Shown here: positions 1 through 6,306 of the stretch, piece by piece | Numbering within the stretch: position 1 is the first letter of the stretch | Layout of the letters: each line of letters opens with the position of its first letter | Origin: an uncultured Chitinophagaceae bacterium | GTDB taxonomy: Bacteria; Bacteroidota; Bacteroidia; Chitinophagales; Chitinophagaceae | NCBI GenBank assembly: GCA_946479005.1 | Contig: CAMLEM010000028.1 | Location: 1-10,858, forward strand | Reading direction: 5' to 3' | DNA length: 10,858 bases | Program-made: the position numbers and the translations under genes | Notes under the pieces: generated by a model | Told to the model about the DNA's origin: nothing | Seen by the model: the letters and a program-made list of their open reading frames with translations, nothing else | Database searches by the model: none

Positions 1-2
1 GC

Positions 3-425
3 TGCAGGTTCTGTATGGCTGCCTGTCCCTATTCAACCCGCGTATTCAATTGGGAAACCCCGGAAATGCCGGCTGAAGTGGCCAGCCAGAAATATTCCTG
101 CGAAACCAGTGTGCCACAGAAACTGGGAACGGTGGGCAAATGTGATTTCTGCCCGGATATGGTTCGCAAAGGAGAGCTTCCTCACTGCGTCTCCGCTTGC
201 CCCAATGGTGTCTTCTTCTTTGGTGATCTCAATGAAGATTCCGTAACCAACGGTGCGGAGACCTTCCGTTTCAGTGACCTGGTCAAAGACAAGTCCGGCT
301 ATCGCCTGATGGAAGACCTGGGAACCAAGCCCAGCGTTTATTATCTCCCTCCCGTGAACAGGAACTTCCCTTACGAATCAGGACTGGAGAATGCCAAAGA
401 AGACGTTAGTAATCACTCACACTAA
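3..425 (+). CDS. 4Fe-4S dicluster electron-transfer subunit (NrfC/PsrB/DmsB type), 5'-truncated
   Basis: This is the C-terminal 140 residues of an iron-sulfur protein whose start lies before the window; the frame is open from base 3. Seen: the visible part opens in a cluster motif CRFCMAACP (Cys1, 4 and 8, then Pro). A second set follows at Cys47, Cys50, Cys62 and Cys66 (CDFC, 11 residues, CxxxCP). After it comes FGDLNEDSV, which matches the GDLNDPxSxV signature of NrfC/PsrB-like subunits, and near the C terminus VYYLPP, also typical of them. In this family the four-cluster subunit carries electrons between a molybdopterin or multihaem catalytic subunit and a quinone-reactive membrane subunit. 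The nrfD/psrC-like gene 12 bases downstream supports this. An internal ATG at 15 is not a plausible start because it would split the first cluster motif. The electron donor or acceptor cannot be told from the visible part. Confidence 0.9.
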   Translation, partial: CRFCMAACPYSTRVFNWETPEMPAEVASQKYSCETSVPQKLGTVGKCDFCPDMVRKGELPHCVSACPNGVFFFGDLNEDSVTNGAETFRFSDLVKDKSGYRLMEDLGTKPSVYYLPPVNRNFPYESGLENAKEDVSNHSH

Positions 426-437
426 AAATCGTTTGTC

Positions 438-1754
438 GTGAATACAAAAGCCTTGCCCGCAGAAGAGATCATCAGGGATCTTTCACCCCGGGCGTTTGGA
501 AGAAGAGGAAAGATCTGGACGGGCATCCTGATCCTCATTTGCCTGGTCGGAGCATTCGCTTATTACCGGCAGCTGCGCCACGGACTCGGTGTAACGAATA
601 TGGGGGATTTTGTTTCCTGGGGAATCTATATATCGAATTTTGTATTCTTCGTGGCCATCAGCCTGGTAGGTTCGCTGATCACCGCCATTTTCCGTCTCGC
701 CAATGTGCACTGGAGCACCCCTCTCACAAGGATCGCCGAGATCATTGCGGTGTCAGCAATAATGTTCGCTTCATTGATCATCATCGTGGATATGGGGAGA
801 CCCGAAAGGCTTGTCAACGTGATAGCGCACGGAAGGATACAGTCACCGATCACCTGGGATGTGGTCGTGATCACCACTTATTTTTTCATCAGCCTGATGC
901 TTCTCTACCTGCCACTGCTGCCCGACCTGAAGATCCTGAACAACCTGAAGTCAAAGTCTCCGCGGTGGATCAGCAGGATCTACAAATTCCTGGGATCATT
1001 CTGGAAGGGAACGCCCGGTCAGAACCGGATCAATAACCGGTCCATTGCCATTCTTTGTATCCTGATCATCCCGGTCGCGTTCAGCATTCACACGGTCACC
1101 TCCTGGTTGTTCGCCACTACGTATCGGCCGGGGTGGGACAGCACCAACTTCGGCGCTTACTTCGTTTCGGGTGCCTTTCTCGTAGGAGCCGGTGCCGTGG
1201 TGGTCGCGATGTATGTTTTCCGGAGATACTACCATCTTGAAAAATACATCACGGAAAGCCATTTCAATCATATGGGAAAGATCGTGGTGCTGCTCGCTTT
1301 CCTATACCTCTATTTCAATGTGAATGAGTACCTGGTGCCCGCGTTCAAGATGAAGAAGCCTGAGGAGTCGCACCTTATCCAGCTTTTTGCCGGCGAGTTC
1401 GCGCCCTTGTTCTGGTTCGCGATAGTGATCGGAATGGTCATCCCGATCATTATTATGCTGACAAAAAAAGGACGAAAACCACTTCCGATGTTCATCGCAG
1501 GTATAATGGTCGTGGTGGGCGCCTGGTTCAAAAGGTACCTGATCGTGACCCCCACGATGCTGCATCCGTTCCTGCCAATGCAGGAAGCCCCGGAAAGGTT
1601 CAAGACCTATTTTCCCAGTTGGGAAGAATGGGCCATCGCGGTGGGCTCACTGGCGGGAGCGCTCCTCATCATCACATTCTTTGTCCGGGTATTTCCCATT
1701 ATTCCCATTCAAGAAACAGTAATCGAAGAAAATGAAAAAGCTGCAACTCCTTAA
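438..1754 (+). CDS. NrfD/PsrC-family polytopic membrane subunit
   Basis: This 438-residue integral membrane protein probably exchanges electrons with the quinone pool and docks the iron-sulfur subunit encoded just upstream. Seen: a charged N terminus of about 25 residues, then roughly ten hydrophobic helices (about 26-43, 58-84, 98-118, 140-160, 203-225, 238-262, 283-300, 321-343, 352-375 and 398-420). Motifs include VSWGIYISNFVFF in helix 2, DMGRPER after helix 3, and WDSTNFGAYFVSGAFLVG near residue 240. These resemble PsrC, DsrP/HmeB and ActC proteins of the NrfD superfamily. The start is GTG; no ATG lies nearby and this start gives a normal N terminus. It begins 12 bases after the Fe-S subunit stop and its end overlaps the next gene by 23 bases, so the three are probably co-translated. 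Whether it serves a DMSO/polysulfide/tetrathionate-type reductase or an alternative-complex-III-like enzyme cannot be decided here. Confidence 0.9.
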   Translation: MNTKALPAEEIIRDLSPRAFGRRGKIWTGILILICLVGAFAYYRQLRHGLGVTNMGDFVSWGIYISNFVFFVAISLVGSLITAIFRLANVHWSTPLTRIAEIIAVSAIMFASLIIIVDMGRPERLVNVIAHGRIQSPITWDVVVITTYFFISLMLLYLPLLPDLKILNNLKSKSPRWISRIYKFLGSFWKGTPGQNRINNRSIAILCILIIPVAFSIHTVTSWLFATTYRPGWDSTNFGAYFVSGAFLVGAGAVVVAMYVFRRYYHLEKYITESHFNHMGKIVVLLAFLYLYFNVNEYLVPAFKMKKPEESHLIQLFAGEFAPLFWFAIVIGMVIPIIIMLTKKGRKPLPMFIAGIMVVVGAWFKRYLIVTPTMLHPFLPMQEAPERFKTYFPSWEEWAIAVGSLAGALLIITFFVRVFPIIPIQETVIEENEKAATP

Positions 1755-2646
1755 GAGACTTCTCCTGCTGGCATCGATCTTCCTGGCCATAGCGCCGGCG
1801 ATCGCGCAGGAAGATGCGGAAGATGAAAAGGTCGAGGAACCTGAAAAGGTTGTCCAACTGAAATATTTCAACCGTGCGAACCAGCTCCAGTTCCTTCAAC
1901 TGAAAAGTGAAACAAAAACGGGTAAAAAAACGGAGTCCCGGTCCAATGTCGCTCTCCGGGTTTACCTGGACAGCATATCGGATGCAACGCTTTTAAGCAA
2001 GGTTAATACAGGCCGTTTCTCCAAGGCGATCGTCACCATTCCTCCCGCGATGAAAGATGCCTGGGACCTTTCCGCGACCCACGAATTCATCGTGGTGGAA
2101 GAGCCCTCGGGAAAGGATGAAGAAGAACTGAACTACTCCCTGGAGATCCGGAAGGCAAAGCTTGAGATCGACACCAGTTCGGATGGTGAAACCAGGTCCA
2201 TAAAAGTGATCGCTTCAAAGATGGCGGATGGAGAATGGGTTCCTGCTCCGGAAGTGGAAATGAAGATCGGGGTGCAGCGTTTTGGCGGAATACTTACGGG
2301 TGGTGATGACGAGACCTATACCACCGATTCGAGCGGGGAAGTGAGCATTGATTTCACCAGGGCTGAACTGCCGGGAGATGAAAAAGGTATGATCCGTTTG
2401 GTAGCCAGGGTGGATGACAACGAGGAACTGGGAAATCTTCTTGTCGAAATGCCCGCGGCCTGGGGTATACCTACCACTGTGGACCAGGATTTCTTTAGTC
2501 AGCGTACCCTCTGGGCAAAGAGCTCCCGGGCTCCTTACTGGCTGATGTTCCTGGCCTATGGGATCATCCTGGGCGTTTGGGGCACCCTGGTTTACCTGTT
2601 GATCCAACTGTATAAGACTATCCGGATGGGTAAGGCCGCTCCCTGA
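1732..2646 (+). CDS. Periplasmic protein with signal peptide and C-terminal membrane anchor, function unknown
   Basis: I do not recognise this family. Seen in the 304 residues: a signal peptide (basic MKKLQLLKR, hydrophobic core, likely cleavage after APAIA near residue 26), an acidic linker (EDAEDEKVEEPEK), and a polar, beta-rich-looking body to about residue 265. One transmembrane helix follows at about 269-293, with a short basic tail (KTIRMGK). This predicts a type I protein with its body in the periplasm. The stretch around residues 195-235 (TDSSGEVSIDFTRAELPG, then a valine-rich strand) looks like an Ig-like or carboxypeptidase-regulatory-like beta fold; that is only an impression. There are no CxxCH haem motifs or Fe-S cysteines. 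The ATG at 1732 lies inside the end of the nrfD-like gene, so translation is probably coupled. The simplest inference is an accessory or anchoring subunit of the same membrane complex. Confidence 0.8.
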   Translation: MKKLQLLKRLLLLASIFLAIAPAIAQEDAEDEKVEEPEKVVQLKYFNRANQLQFLQLKSETKTGKKTESRSNVALRVYLDSISDATLLSKVNTGRFSKAIVTIPPAMKDAWDLSATHEFIVVEEPSGKDEEELNYSLEIRKAKLEIDTSSDGETRSIKVIASKMADGEWVPAPEVEMKIGVQRFGGILTGGDDETYTTDSSGEVSIDFTRAELPGDEKGMIRLVARVDDNEELGNLLVEMPAAWGIPTTVDQDFFSQRTLWAKSSRAPYWLMFLAYGIILGVWGTLVYLLIQLYKTIRMGKAAP

Positions 2647-2661
2647 TCATTCCAGGGCGGC
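2635..2661. terminator. Hairpin spanning the convergent stop codons, possible bidirectional terminator
   Basis: GCCG (2635-2638) and CCCTG (2641-2645) pair with CAGGG (2653-2657) and CGGC (2658-2661). This gives nine base pairs, a two-base bulge (2639-2640) and a seven-base loop. The hairpin contains both stop codons of two tail-to-tail genes, so it is the only place a terminator could sit without lying wholly inside one gene. No T-run follows on either strand, so intrinsic termination is uncertain. Confidence 0.35.
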
Positions 2662-3000
2662 GACCAGGGCTTCCACATTCTTCTTTTCGCTTCCGATGAA
2701 TATCCTGTCGTGTATGATCACAACCGGCCGCTTCAGGAAAGTATACTCCTGTAAAATGTAGTTCTTATAATCCTCTTCTTTTAGCTTTTTGTCCTTGAGC
2801 TTCCATTCCTTGTATTTGAGGGCGCGGCGGCTGAAAAGCGCCTCATAAGAACCGGCGAGTTTCTTCATTTCCGAAAGCTGCCCGGGGGTGATCTTTTCAA
2901 ATTTGATATCCTGCATTACAAAACCCTTCTGGTCTATCCCCGTTTTTTGGATGATAGTCTGGCAGGTGGTACAATTACCGAGATGGTATATCTTTAGCAT
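2647..3000 (-). CDS. ArsC/Spx-family thioredoxin-fold protein (arsenate reductase-like)
   Basis: This is a 117-residue cytosolic protein of the ArsC/Spx/YffB family. Seen: MLKIYHLGNCTTC at the N terminus places a CxxC pair (Cys10, Cys13) after the first strand, as in Spx. The family LxRRP-like motif appears as FLKRPVVI at residues 88-95 (Arg91-Pro92), with a GSEKK turn before the last helix. Length fits the family (about 110-130). The frame is open upstream to 3054, but this ATG puts the CxxC at the usual position near residue 10. Members include thiol-dependent arsenate reductases, the RNA-polymerase-binding stress regulator Spx, and many proteins of unknown role. No ars genes are nearby, so arsenic resistance is not supported. 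Its stop directly abuts the stop of the preceding + strand gene, and its start lies one base from that of cmoA. Confidence 0.85.
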   Translation of the reverse strand: MLKIYHLGNCTTCQTIIQKTGIDQKGFVMQDIKFEKITPGQLSEMKKLAGSYEALFSRRALKYKEWKLKDKKLKEEDYKNYILQEYTFLKRPVVIIHDRIFIGSEKKNVEALVAALE

Positions 3001-3004
3001 TATG
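2998..3004. other. Divergent start codons separated by one base
   Basis: CATTATG holds the arsC-like start on the - strand (2998-3000) and the cmoA start on the + strand (3002-3004), with one T between. Each gene's promoter and any ribosome binding site must therefore lie within the other gene's coding sequence. I see no clear Shine-Dalgarno sequence for either. Confidence 0.8.
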
Positions 3005-3730
3005 AGCAAAGATGAAGTATTTAGGGAGGAAATCCGGAAGGCCAGTGATTTCAAATTTGGAGAGAATGTAGCACGGGTGTTTGATGATATGGTGAATCGT
3101 TCCGTTCCTTTTTATGGCGAGATCCAGCGGATGATCGCCGAGATCGCCGCAGGGCGTGCAAAAGAGGGCACGGACGTATATGACCTGGGATGTTCCACCG
3201 GAACAACGATGATTGGAATGAATACCCGGGTGAAGCCCGGGATCCGTTTTGTAGGGATAGACGATTCAATGGAAATGCTCGATAAATGCAAGGCGAAGCT
3301 GGATGCATCAGGTTTAGACCGGCCTTTTGATTTGCGTTGTAATGACCTGAACCAGGGAGTGAACATAGCAAATGCATCAGTGGTGGTTCTTTGCCTTACC
3401 CTGCAGTTTGTACGGCCCATTCGCAGAGAGCAGCTCGTCCGAAACATTTTTGAAGGATTGAACCCCGGGGGCGTTTTGATCCTCGTTGAAAAGATCCTTG
3501 CAGAGGACAGTGAGCTGAACCGCGATTTCATTGAGTACTATTATGACTATAAGCGCCGCAACAATTACAGCGAGATGGAGATCTCACAAAAAAGGGAAGC
3601 ATTGGAGAACGTTCTTGTGCCTTACCGGCTGAGTGAGGATATTTCCCTGCTACGAGATAATTGTTTCGCTCATTGCGAAACCTTTTTCAAATGGTACAAT
3701 TTCGCGGGATTGATCGCTTTGAAAAAATAA
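3002..3730 (+). CDS. cmoA: Carboxy-S-adenosyl-L-methionine synthase CmoA
   Basis: CmoA turns SAM and prephenate into carboxy-SAM, which CmoB uses to carboxymethylate 5-hydroxyuridine at tRNA position 34 (the cmo5U pathway). Seen in the 242 residues: FGENVARVFDDMVNRSVPFY (about 19-38), matching the CmoA hallmark VFxDMxxRSVPxY; the SAM-binding loop DLGCSTG (61-67); VVLCLTLQF (128-136); GLNPGG (152-157); and YSEMEISQKREALENV (189-204). Arg198 in SQKR aligns with E. coli Arg199, which holds the carboxylate of carboxy-SAM, so this is not just a generic methyltransferase. Length equals that of E. coli CmoA (about 247). The frame is open 38 codons further upstream, but only this ATG gives the family N terminus. 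It sits one base from the divergent arsC-like start. No cmoB is in the window. Confidence 0.93.
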   Translation: MSKDEVFREEIRKASDFKFGENVARVFDDMVNRSVPFYGEIQRMIAEIAAGRAKEGTDVYDLGCSTGTTMIGMNTRVKPGIRFVGIDDSMEMLDKCKAKLDASGLDRPFDLRCNDLNQGVNIANASVVVLCLTLQFVRPIRREQLVRNIFEGLNPGGVLILVEKILAEDSELNRDFIEYYYDYKRRNNYSEMEISQKREALENVLVPYRLSEDISLLRDNCFAHCETFFKWYNFAGLIALKK

Positions 3731-3760
3731 TTGCGCAGCTCCTGTAACCACCCCACCAAA

Positions 3761-4483
3761 ATGATCCTGCTCGGCAATTTTTTCTTTAGGTACCGGAACT
3801 GGCTTTTTATTCTGTTCTACGCGGCACTTTTCATTCCTTCTCCACCCATTTTCTCACCCCGGCAATTTGGCCACAATTATCATCTGCCGCCCATCATCAT
3901 CGGCCTGCTGGTCACCTGCTCGGGCCAGTTGATCAGGGGCCTGACCATCGGGCTTGCATACATTGTCCGCGGGGGAAAAGAAGGTAGGCCTTATGCGGAA
4001 GGCCTGGTTACAGAAGGCATTTTCAATCATAGCAGGAATCCCCTATATATCGGTAACATCCTGATGCTCCTGGGCATTGGCATACTCGCCAACTCCCTGA
4101 TCTATGTCGGCATCGTGATCCCGGTTTTTCTATTTATCTACCAGGCCATCGTTTTGGCAGAAGAAAAATTTTTACGAAACAAATTTGGCGAAAGCTATGA
4201 TCAATATTGCTTAAAAGTGAAGCGGTGGTTACTGCGGTTAAAAGGCCTGCGAAATACGTTTCGAAGTTTGCATTTCAACTGGAAAAGGTGGATACTAAAA
4301 GAGCATACCACCCAATTTATCTGGCTGGCCGGGATCATATTGATCCTCTTGCTTAATTATCCCCAGCTAACCGGGAACCACCGGCAGGACAGAAATCTTC
4401 TGCTCGTGGTCTTATTAGGTGCACTCAGCCTTTTATACGTTACTGTGCGTTTTCTAAAAAAGTCCGGGAGGTTGAGGGAATAA
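3761..4483 (+). CDS. Isoprenylcysteine carboxyl methyltransferase (ICMT)-like membrane protein
   Basis: This is a 240-residue membrane protein of the ICMT/phospholipid N-methyltransferase-like group, whose bacterial members mostly have unknown substrates. Seen: hydrophobic helices at about 13-30, 44-68, 98-112 and 113-132. The core motif GIFNHSRNPLYIGN (86-99) corresponds to the conserved HxxRxPxYxG SAM-binding region. An EE pair (134-135) and FGESYDQYCLKVKRW (142-156) correspond to the family's C-terminal E...Y..Y...v.rw pattern. After that domain come about 85 more residues with two further helices (about 185-200 and 212-231), which the basic family does not need. I chose the ATG 30 bases after the cmoA stop; a TTG at 3731 is in frame but gives an unlikely polar leader. 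The short spacing suggests co-transcription with cmoA. I infer a SAM-dependent methyltransferase; its substrate is unknown. Confidence 0.78.
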   Translation: MILLGNFFFRYRNWLFILFYAALFIPSPPIFSPRQFGHNYHLPPIIIGLLVTCSGQLIRGLTIGLAYIVRGGKEGRPYAEGLVTEGIFNHSRNPLYIGNILMLLGIGILANSLIYVGIVIPVFLFIYQAIVLAEEKFLRNKFGESYDQYCLKVKRWLLRLKGLRNTFRSLHFNWKRWILKEHTTQFIWLAGIILILLLNYPQLTGNHRQDRNLLLVVLLGALSLLYVTVRFLKKSGRLRE

Positions 4484-4568
4484 GCAGGCCGGCCGGATTT
4501 GTTAACTTTCTCATCTCGTAAACCTCTCCCCCGGATTATTGTTATTTTTACAGTCAAATTTGTGAACA

Positions 4569-5165
4569 ATGATCAAGACTGGAAACCCTATCATTAGTAT
4601 CTATACCGAACAGACGCCGAACCCGGAAACAATGAAGTTCGTGGCTAACAAGCTTTTATATCCCGGGAAAAGTGTTGATTTCCCGGATGCCGAGAGTGCA
4701 AAACCTTCTCCCCTGGCTACCGAATTATTCGGTTTTCCCTTCATTCGCGCGGTTTTCATTGCCAGCAATTTTGTTACCCTTACCAAGACGCCGGAAACGG
4801 ACTGGAGCGATGTGATCCCTTCCGTTCGCCAGTTCCTTAAGGATTACCTGGAAGAAGGTAAAATCGTGGTCAACGAAGAAGAACTGGCTGCTTCCAAACC
4901 CGCTTCTGGTAACGAGGTTTCCGCCGATGATGACGATGTGGTCAAACGCATCAAGGAGCTTCTTGATAATTATGTACGTCCTGCCGTTGAAATGGATGGC
5001 GGGGCGATCCAGTTTAAAAGTTATTCTTCCGGTACTGTGAACCTGGCGATGCAGGGAAGCTGCAGTGGCTGTCCGTCTTCGATGATCACCCTTAAAGCAG
5101 GCATCGAGGGAATGATGAAACGAATGATCCCCGAGGTCAAGGAGGTAGTTGCAGAGGCTGAATGA
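4569..5165 (+). CDS. NFU-type Fe-S cluster carrier (Nfu N-terminal domain plus NifU C-terminal domain)
   Basis: This 198-residue cytosolic protein carries and delivers Fe-S clusters to apo-proteins. Seen: the N-terminal Nfu domain (about 8-97) with its signature TEQTPNPETMKFVANK (13-28) and an FPFIRAVFI strand (56-64). An acidic linker follows (about 104-123), then the NifU-like C-terminal domain (about 124-198) with MDGGAIQF (142-149) and the cluster-binding CSGCPSS (Cys165 and Cys168). This two-domain layout is that of eukaryotic NFU1 and many Bacteroidetes proteins. It is not that of E. coli NfuA, whose N-terminal domain is a degenerate A-type carrier, so I give no symbol. It follows an 85-base gap after the preceding gene and probably has its own promoter. 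Fe-S proteins in the window, such as the 1-425 subunit, are possible but unproven clients. Confidence 0.92.
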   Translation: MIKTGNPIISIYTEQTPNPETMKFVANKLLYPGKSVDFPDAESAKPSPLATELFGFPFIRAVFIASNFVTLTKTPETDWSDVIPSVRQFLKDYLEEGKIVVNEEELAASKPASGNEVSADDDDVVKRIKELLDNYVRPAVEMDGGAIQFKSYSSGTVNLAMQGSCSGCPSSMITLKAGIEGMMKRMIPEVKEVVAEAE

Positions 5166-5172
5166 TTCATTC
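5160..5172. repeat. Small inverted repeat across convergent stop codons
   Basis: GAATGA and TCATTC flank a single T and form a perfect palindrome. It contains the nfu stop (TGA, 5163-5165) and, on the other strand, the stop of the dehydrogenase gene (5167-5169). On the + strand a seven-T run starts about ten bases later. The hairpin would have only five or six pairs, so a role as terminator is weakly supported. Confidence 0.25.
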
Positions 5173-6285
5173 GCTTTCCGTTTTTTTCCAGATCACATTT
5201 CTTTCTTCCAGGTATTTTAGAACAAATTCGAAGCAGCGTGCATCTTTTCCCACCAGCTCGGGAGGAAACACGCCCTTTTCCCTGAACATTCCTTTTGCCA
5301 ACAGGTTCACGGCAGCATTACAGGTATAGCCGGTTGTCCTCGCCATAGATGTTGTTTGCGTTGACTTGTCGTAGCGGTCGAACAGATCGTAGCGGATCTT
5401 CCTTCCCTCCCCTTCGATGATGACCTTCATCACCGTAAACTCTTCTTCGCCCGGTTCAAGCTTCCATTGATCAACAAGCAATCTCGAAGTGAATTCCAGG
5501 GGGGAAACGTCCACTTTATTGACACGGAGGGGTGCTGTGTTGAAAAAACCCGACTGTTGCAATGCACAAATAAGGTCGATATGGCCCGGGTAACGAAGAG
5601 TTTTTTCTTTCATATTCCTGATATGCGGCATCGTAAAGATCAGGGATCGCAATCCGTCCGTATTAAAGGCCTCAAGTTCGCCCACCTGTTCGAAAAAAAG
5701 CATTTCGCGCTCACTCAATGCCGGCCTGGTGACAATGATGCCGTTTTCCACCATCCGCGCCGGCCGAACGTATTCCTGGATGACATCCACCGGAGAAAAA
5801 GGCGCCTTATACTGAAAGGGAGGTTTTCTTTCCACCGGCAGCCCTCCCACATAACAGGCGAAGGAATCAATTTTCATCACTTCATTGTAGCGGCCCAGGA
5901 TAAAATTGCTCATTCCCGGTGCAACGCCGCAGTCCGTGATCACGCTAACGGAATTTTTCTTCGCCAGCTCGTGCAGCTGTAACGGATCTTCCGGAAAGAA
6001 CGAGATATCAACAACATCTTTTTTTGCTTTGATCACTGCCTGTAGGGTTTCGAAACCCATAAACCCCGGAACAGCAGTAACCACGATATCAAATGGAGAA
6101 AGAAAATCAGTGTACTGGCGCAGATCGGCCAGGTCATTGGCTGCAACTCCAATGGATGGATCCCTGCGATGGACTGCTTCCAGATTATCCCTGTTCAGGT
6201 CGAAACAAGTGACCTCGTGTTCTTTTGCAAGGTCGAGTGCGATGGCGCTGCCCACCATTCCCGTACCCAATACTGCGATCTTCAT
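5167..6285 (-). CDS. Saccharopine dehydrogenase-like / lysine 6-dehydrogenase-like oxidoreductase
   Basis: This is a 372-residue NAD(P)-dependent oxidoreductase. Seen: an N-terminal Rossmann fold with GTGMVG (7-12) and Asp29 at the end of the second strand, which favours NAD over NADP. Then come TDCGVAPGM (117-125), YVGGLP (145-150), LEAFNTDGLRSL (204-215), KTLRYPGHID (228-237), ARTTGYTC (315-322) and KGVFPPE (337-343). From memory, these blocks occur in the same order in lysine 6-dehydrogenase of Geobacillus, which oxidises the epsilon-amino group of lysine; saccharopine dehydrogenases share the fold. The family also includes enzymes acting on other amino acids, so the substrate is not settled. 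The ATG gives the canonical MKIAVLGTG N terminus. It starts 21 bases after the CitE-like gene on the same strand, so it is probably the last gene of the ureide operon. Its stop lies one base from that of nfu. Confidence 0.8.
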   Translation of the reverse strand: MKIAVLGTGMVGSAIALDLAKEHEVTCFDLNRDNLEAVHRRDPSIGVAANDLADLRQYTDFLSPFDIVVTAVPGFMGFETLQAVIKAKKDVVDISFFPEDPLQLHELAKKNSVSVITDCGVAPGMSNFILGRYNEVMKIDSFACYVGGLPVERKPPFQYKAPFSPVDVIQEYVRPARMVENGIIVTRPALSEREMLFFEQVGELEAFNTDGLRSLIFTMPHIRNMKEKTLRYPGHIDLICALQQSGFFNTAPLRVNKVDVSPLEFTSRLLVDQWKLEPGEEEFTVMKVIIEGEGRKIRYDLFDRYDKSTQTTSMARTTGYTCNAAVNLLAKGMFREKGVFPPELVGKDARCFEFVLKYLEERNVIWKKTESE

Positions 6286-6306
6286 TCCGCAAAAGTAAGC
6301 TCAAAA

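Noticed and set aside
539..1036. Long open frame on the + strand inside the nrfD-like gene
   Set aside because: It is out of frame with a clear membrane protein, has no recognisable domain, and its composition (scattered Arg/His/Pro) is typical of a shadow frame.
2647..3000. Calling the small thioredoxin-fold protein an arsenic-resistance gene
   Set aside because: No ars regulator or transporter is nearby, and the CxxC form is shared with Spx-like proteins that do not reduce arsenate.
2888..3001. Upstream extension of the cmoA frame
   Set aside because: The extra 38 residues overlap the arsC-like gene antisense and are absent from CmoA proteins; the ATG at 3002 gives the family N terminus.
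3731..3760. TTG start for the ICMT-like gene directly after the cmoA stop
   Set aside because: It would add a polar decapeptide before a typical hydrophobic N terminus; the ATG at 3761 is simpler.
4484..4568. Promoter or terminator in the 85-base gap before nfu
   Set aside because: CAAATTTG (4555-4562) partly fits the TAnnTTTG box, but the nearest TTG (4539-4541) is too close. TATTTTTA (4543-4550) has no TTG at -33. The GGCCGGCC at 4487-4494 is a loopless palindrome with no T-run. None is good enough to call.
5467..5982. Antisense open frame within the dehydrogenase gene
   Set aside because: It lies entirely opposite a well-supported gene and shows no domain or plausible composition.
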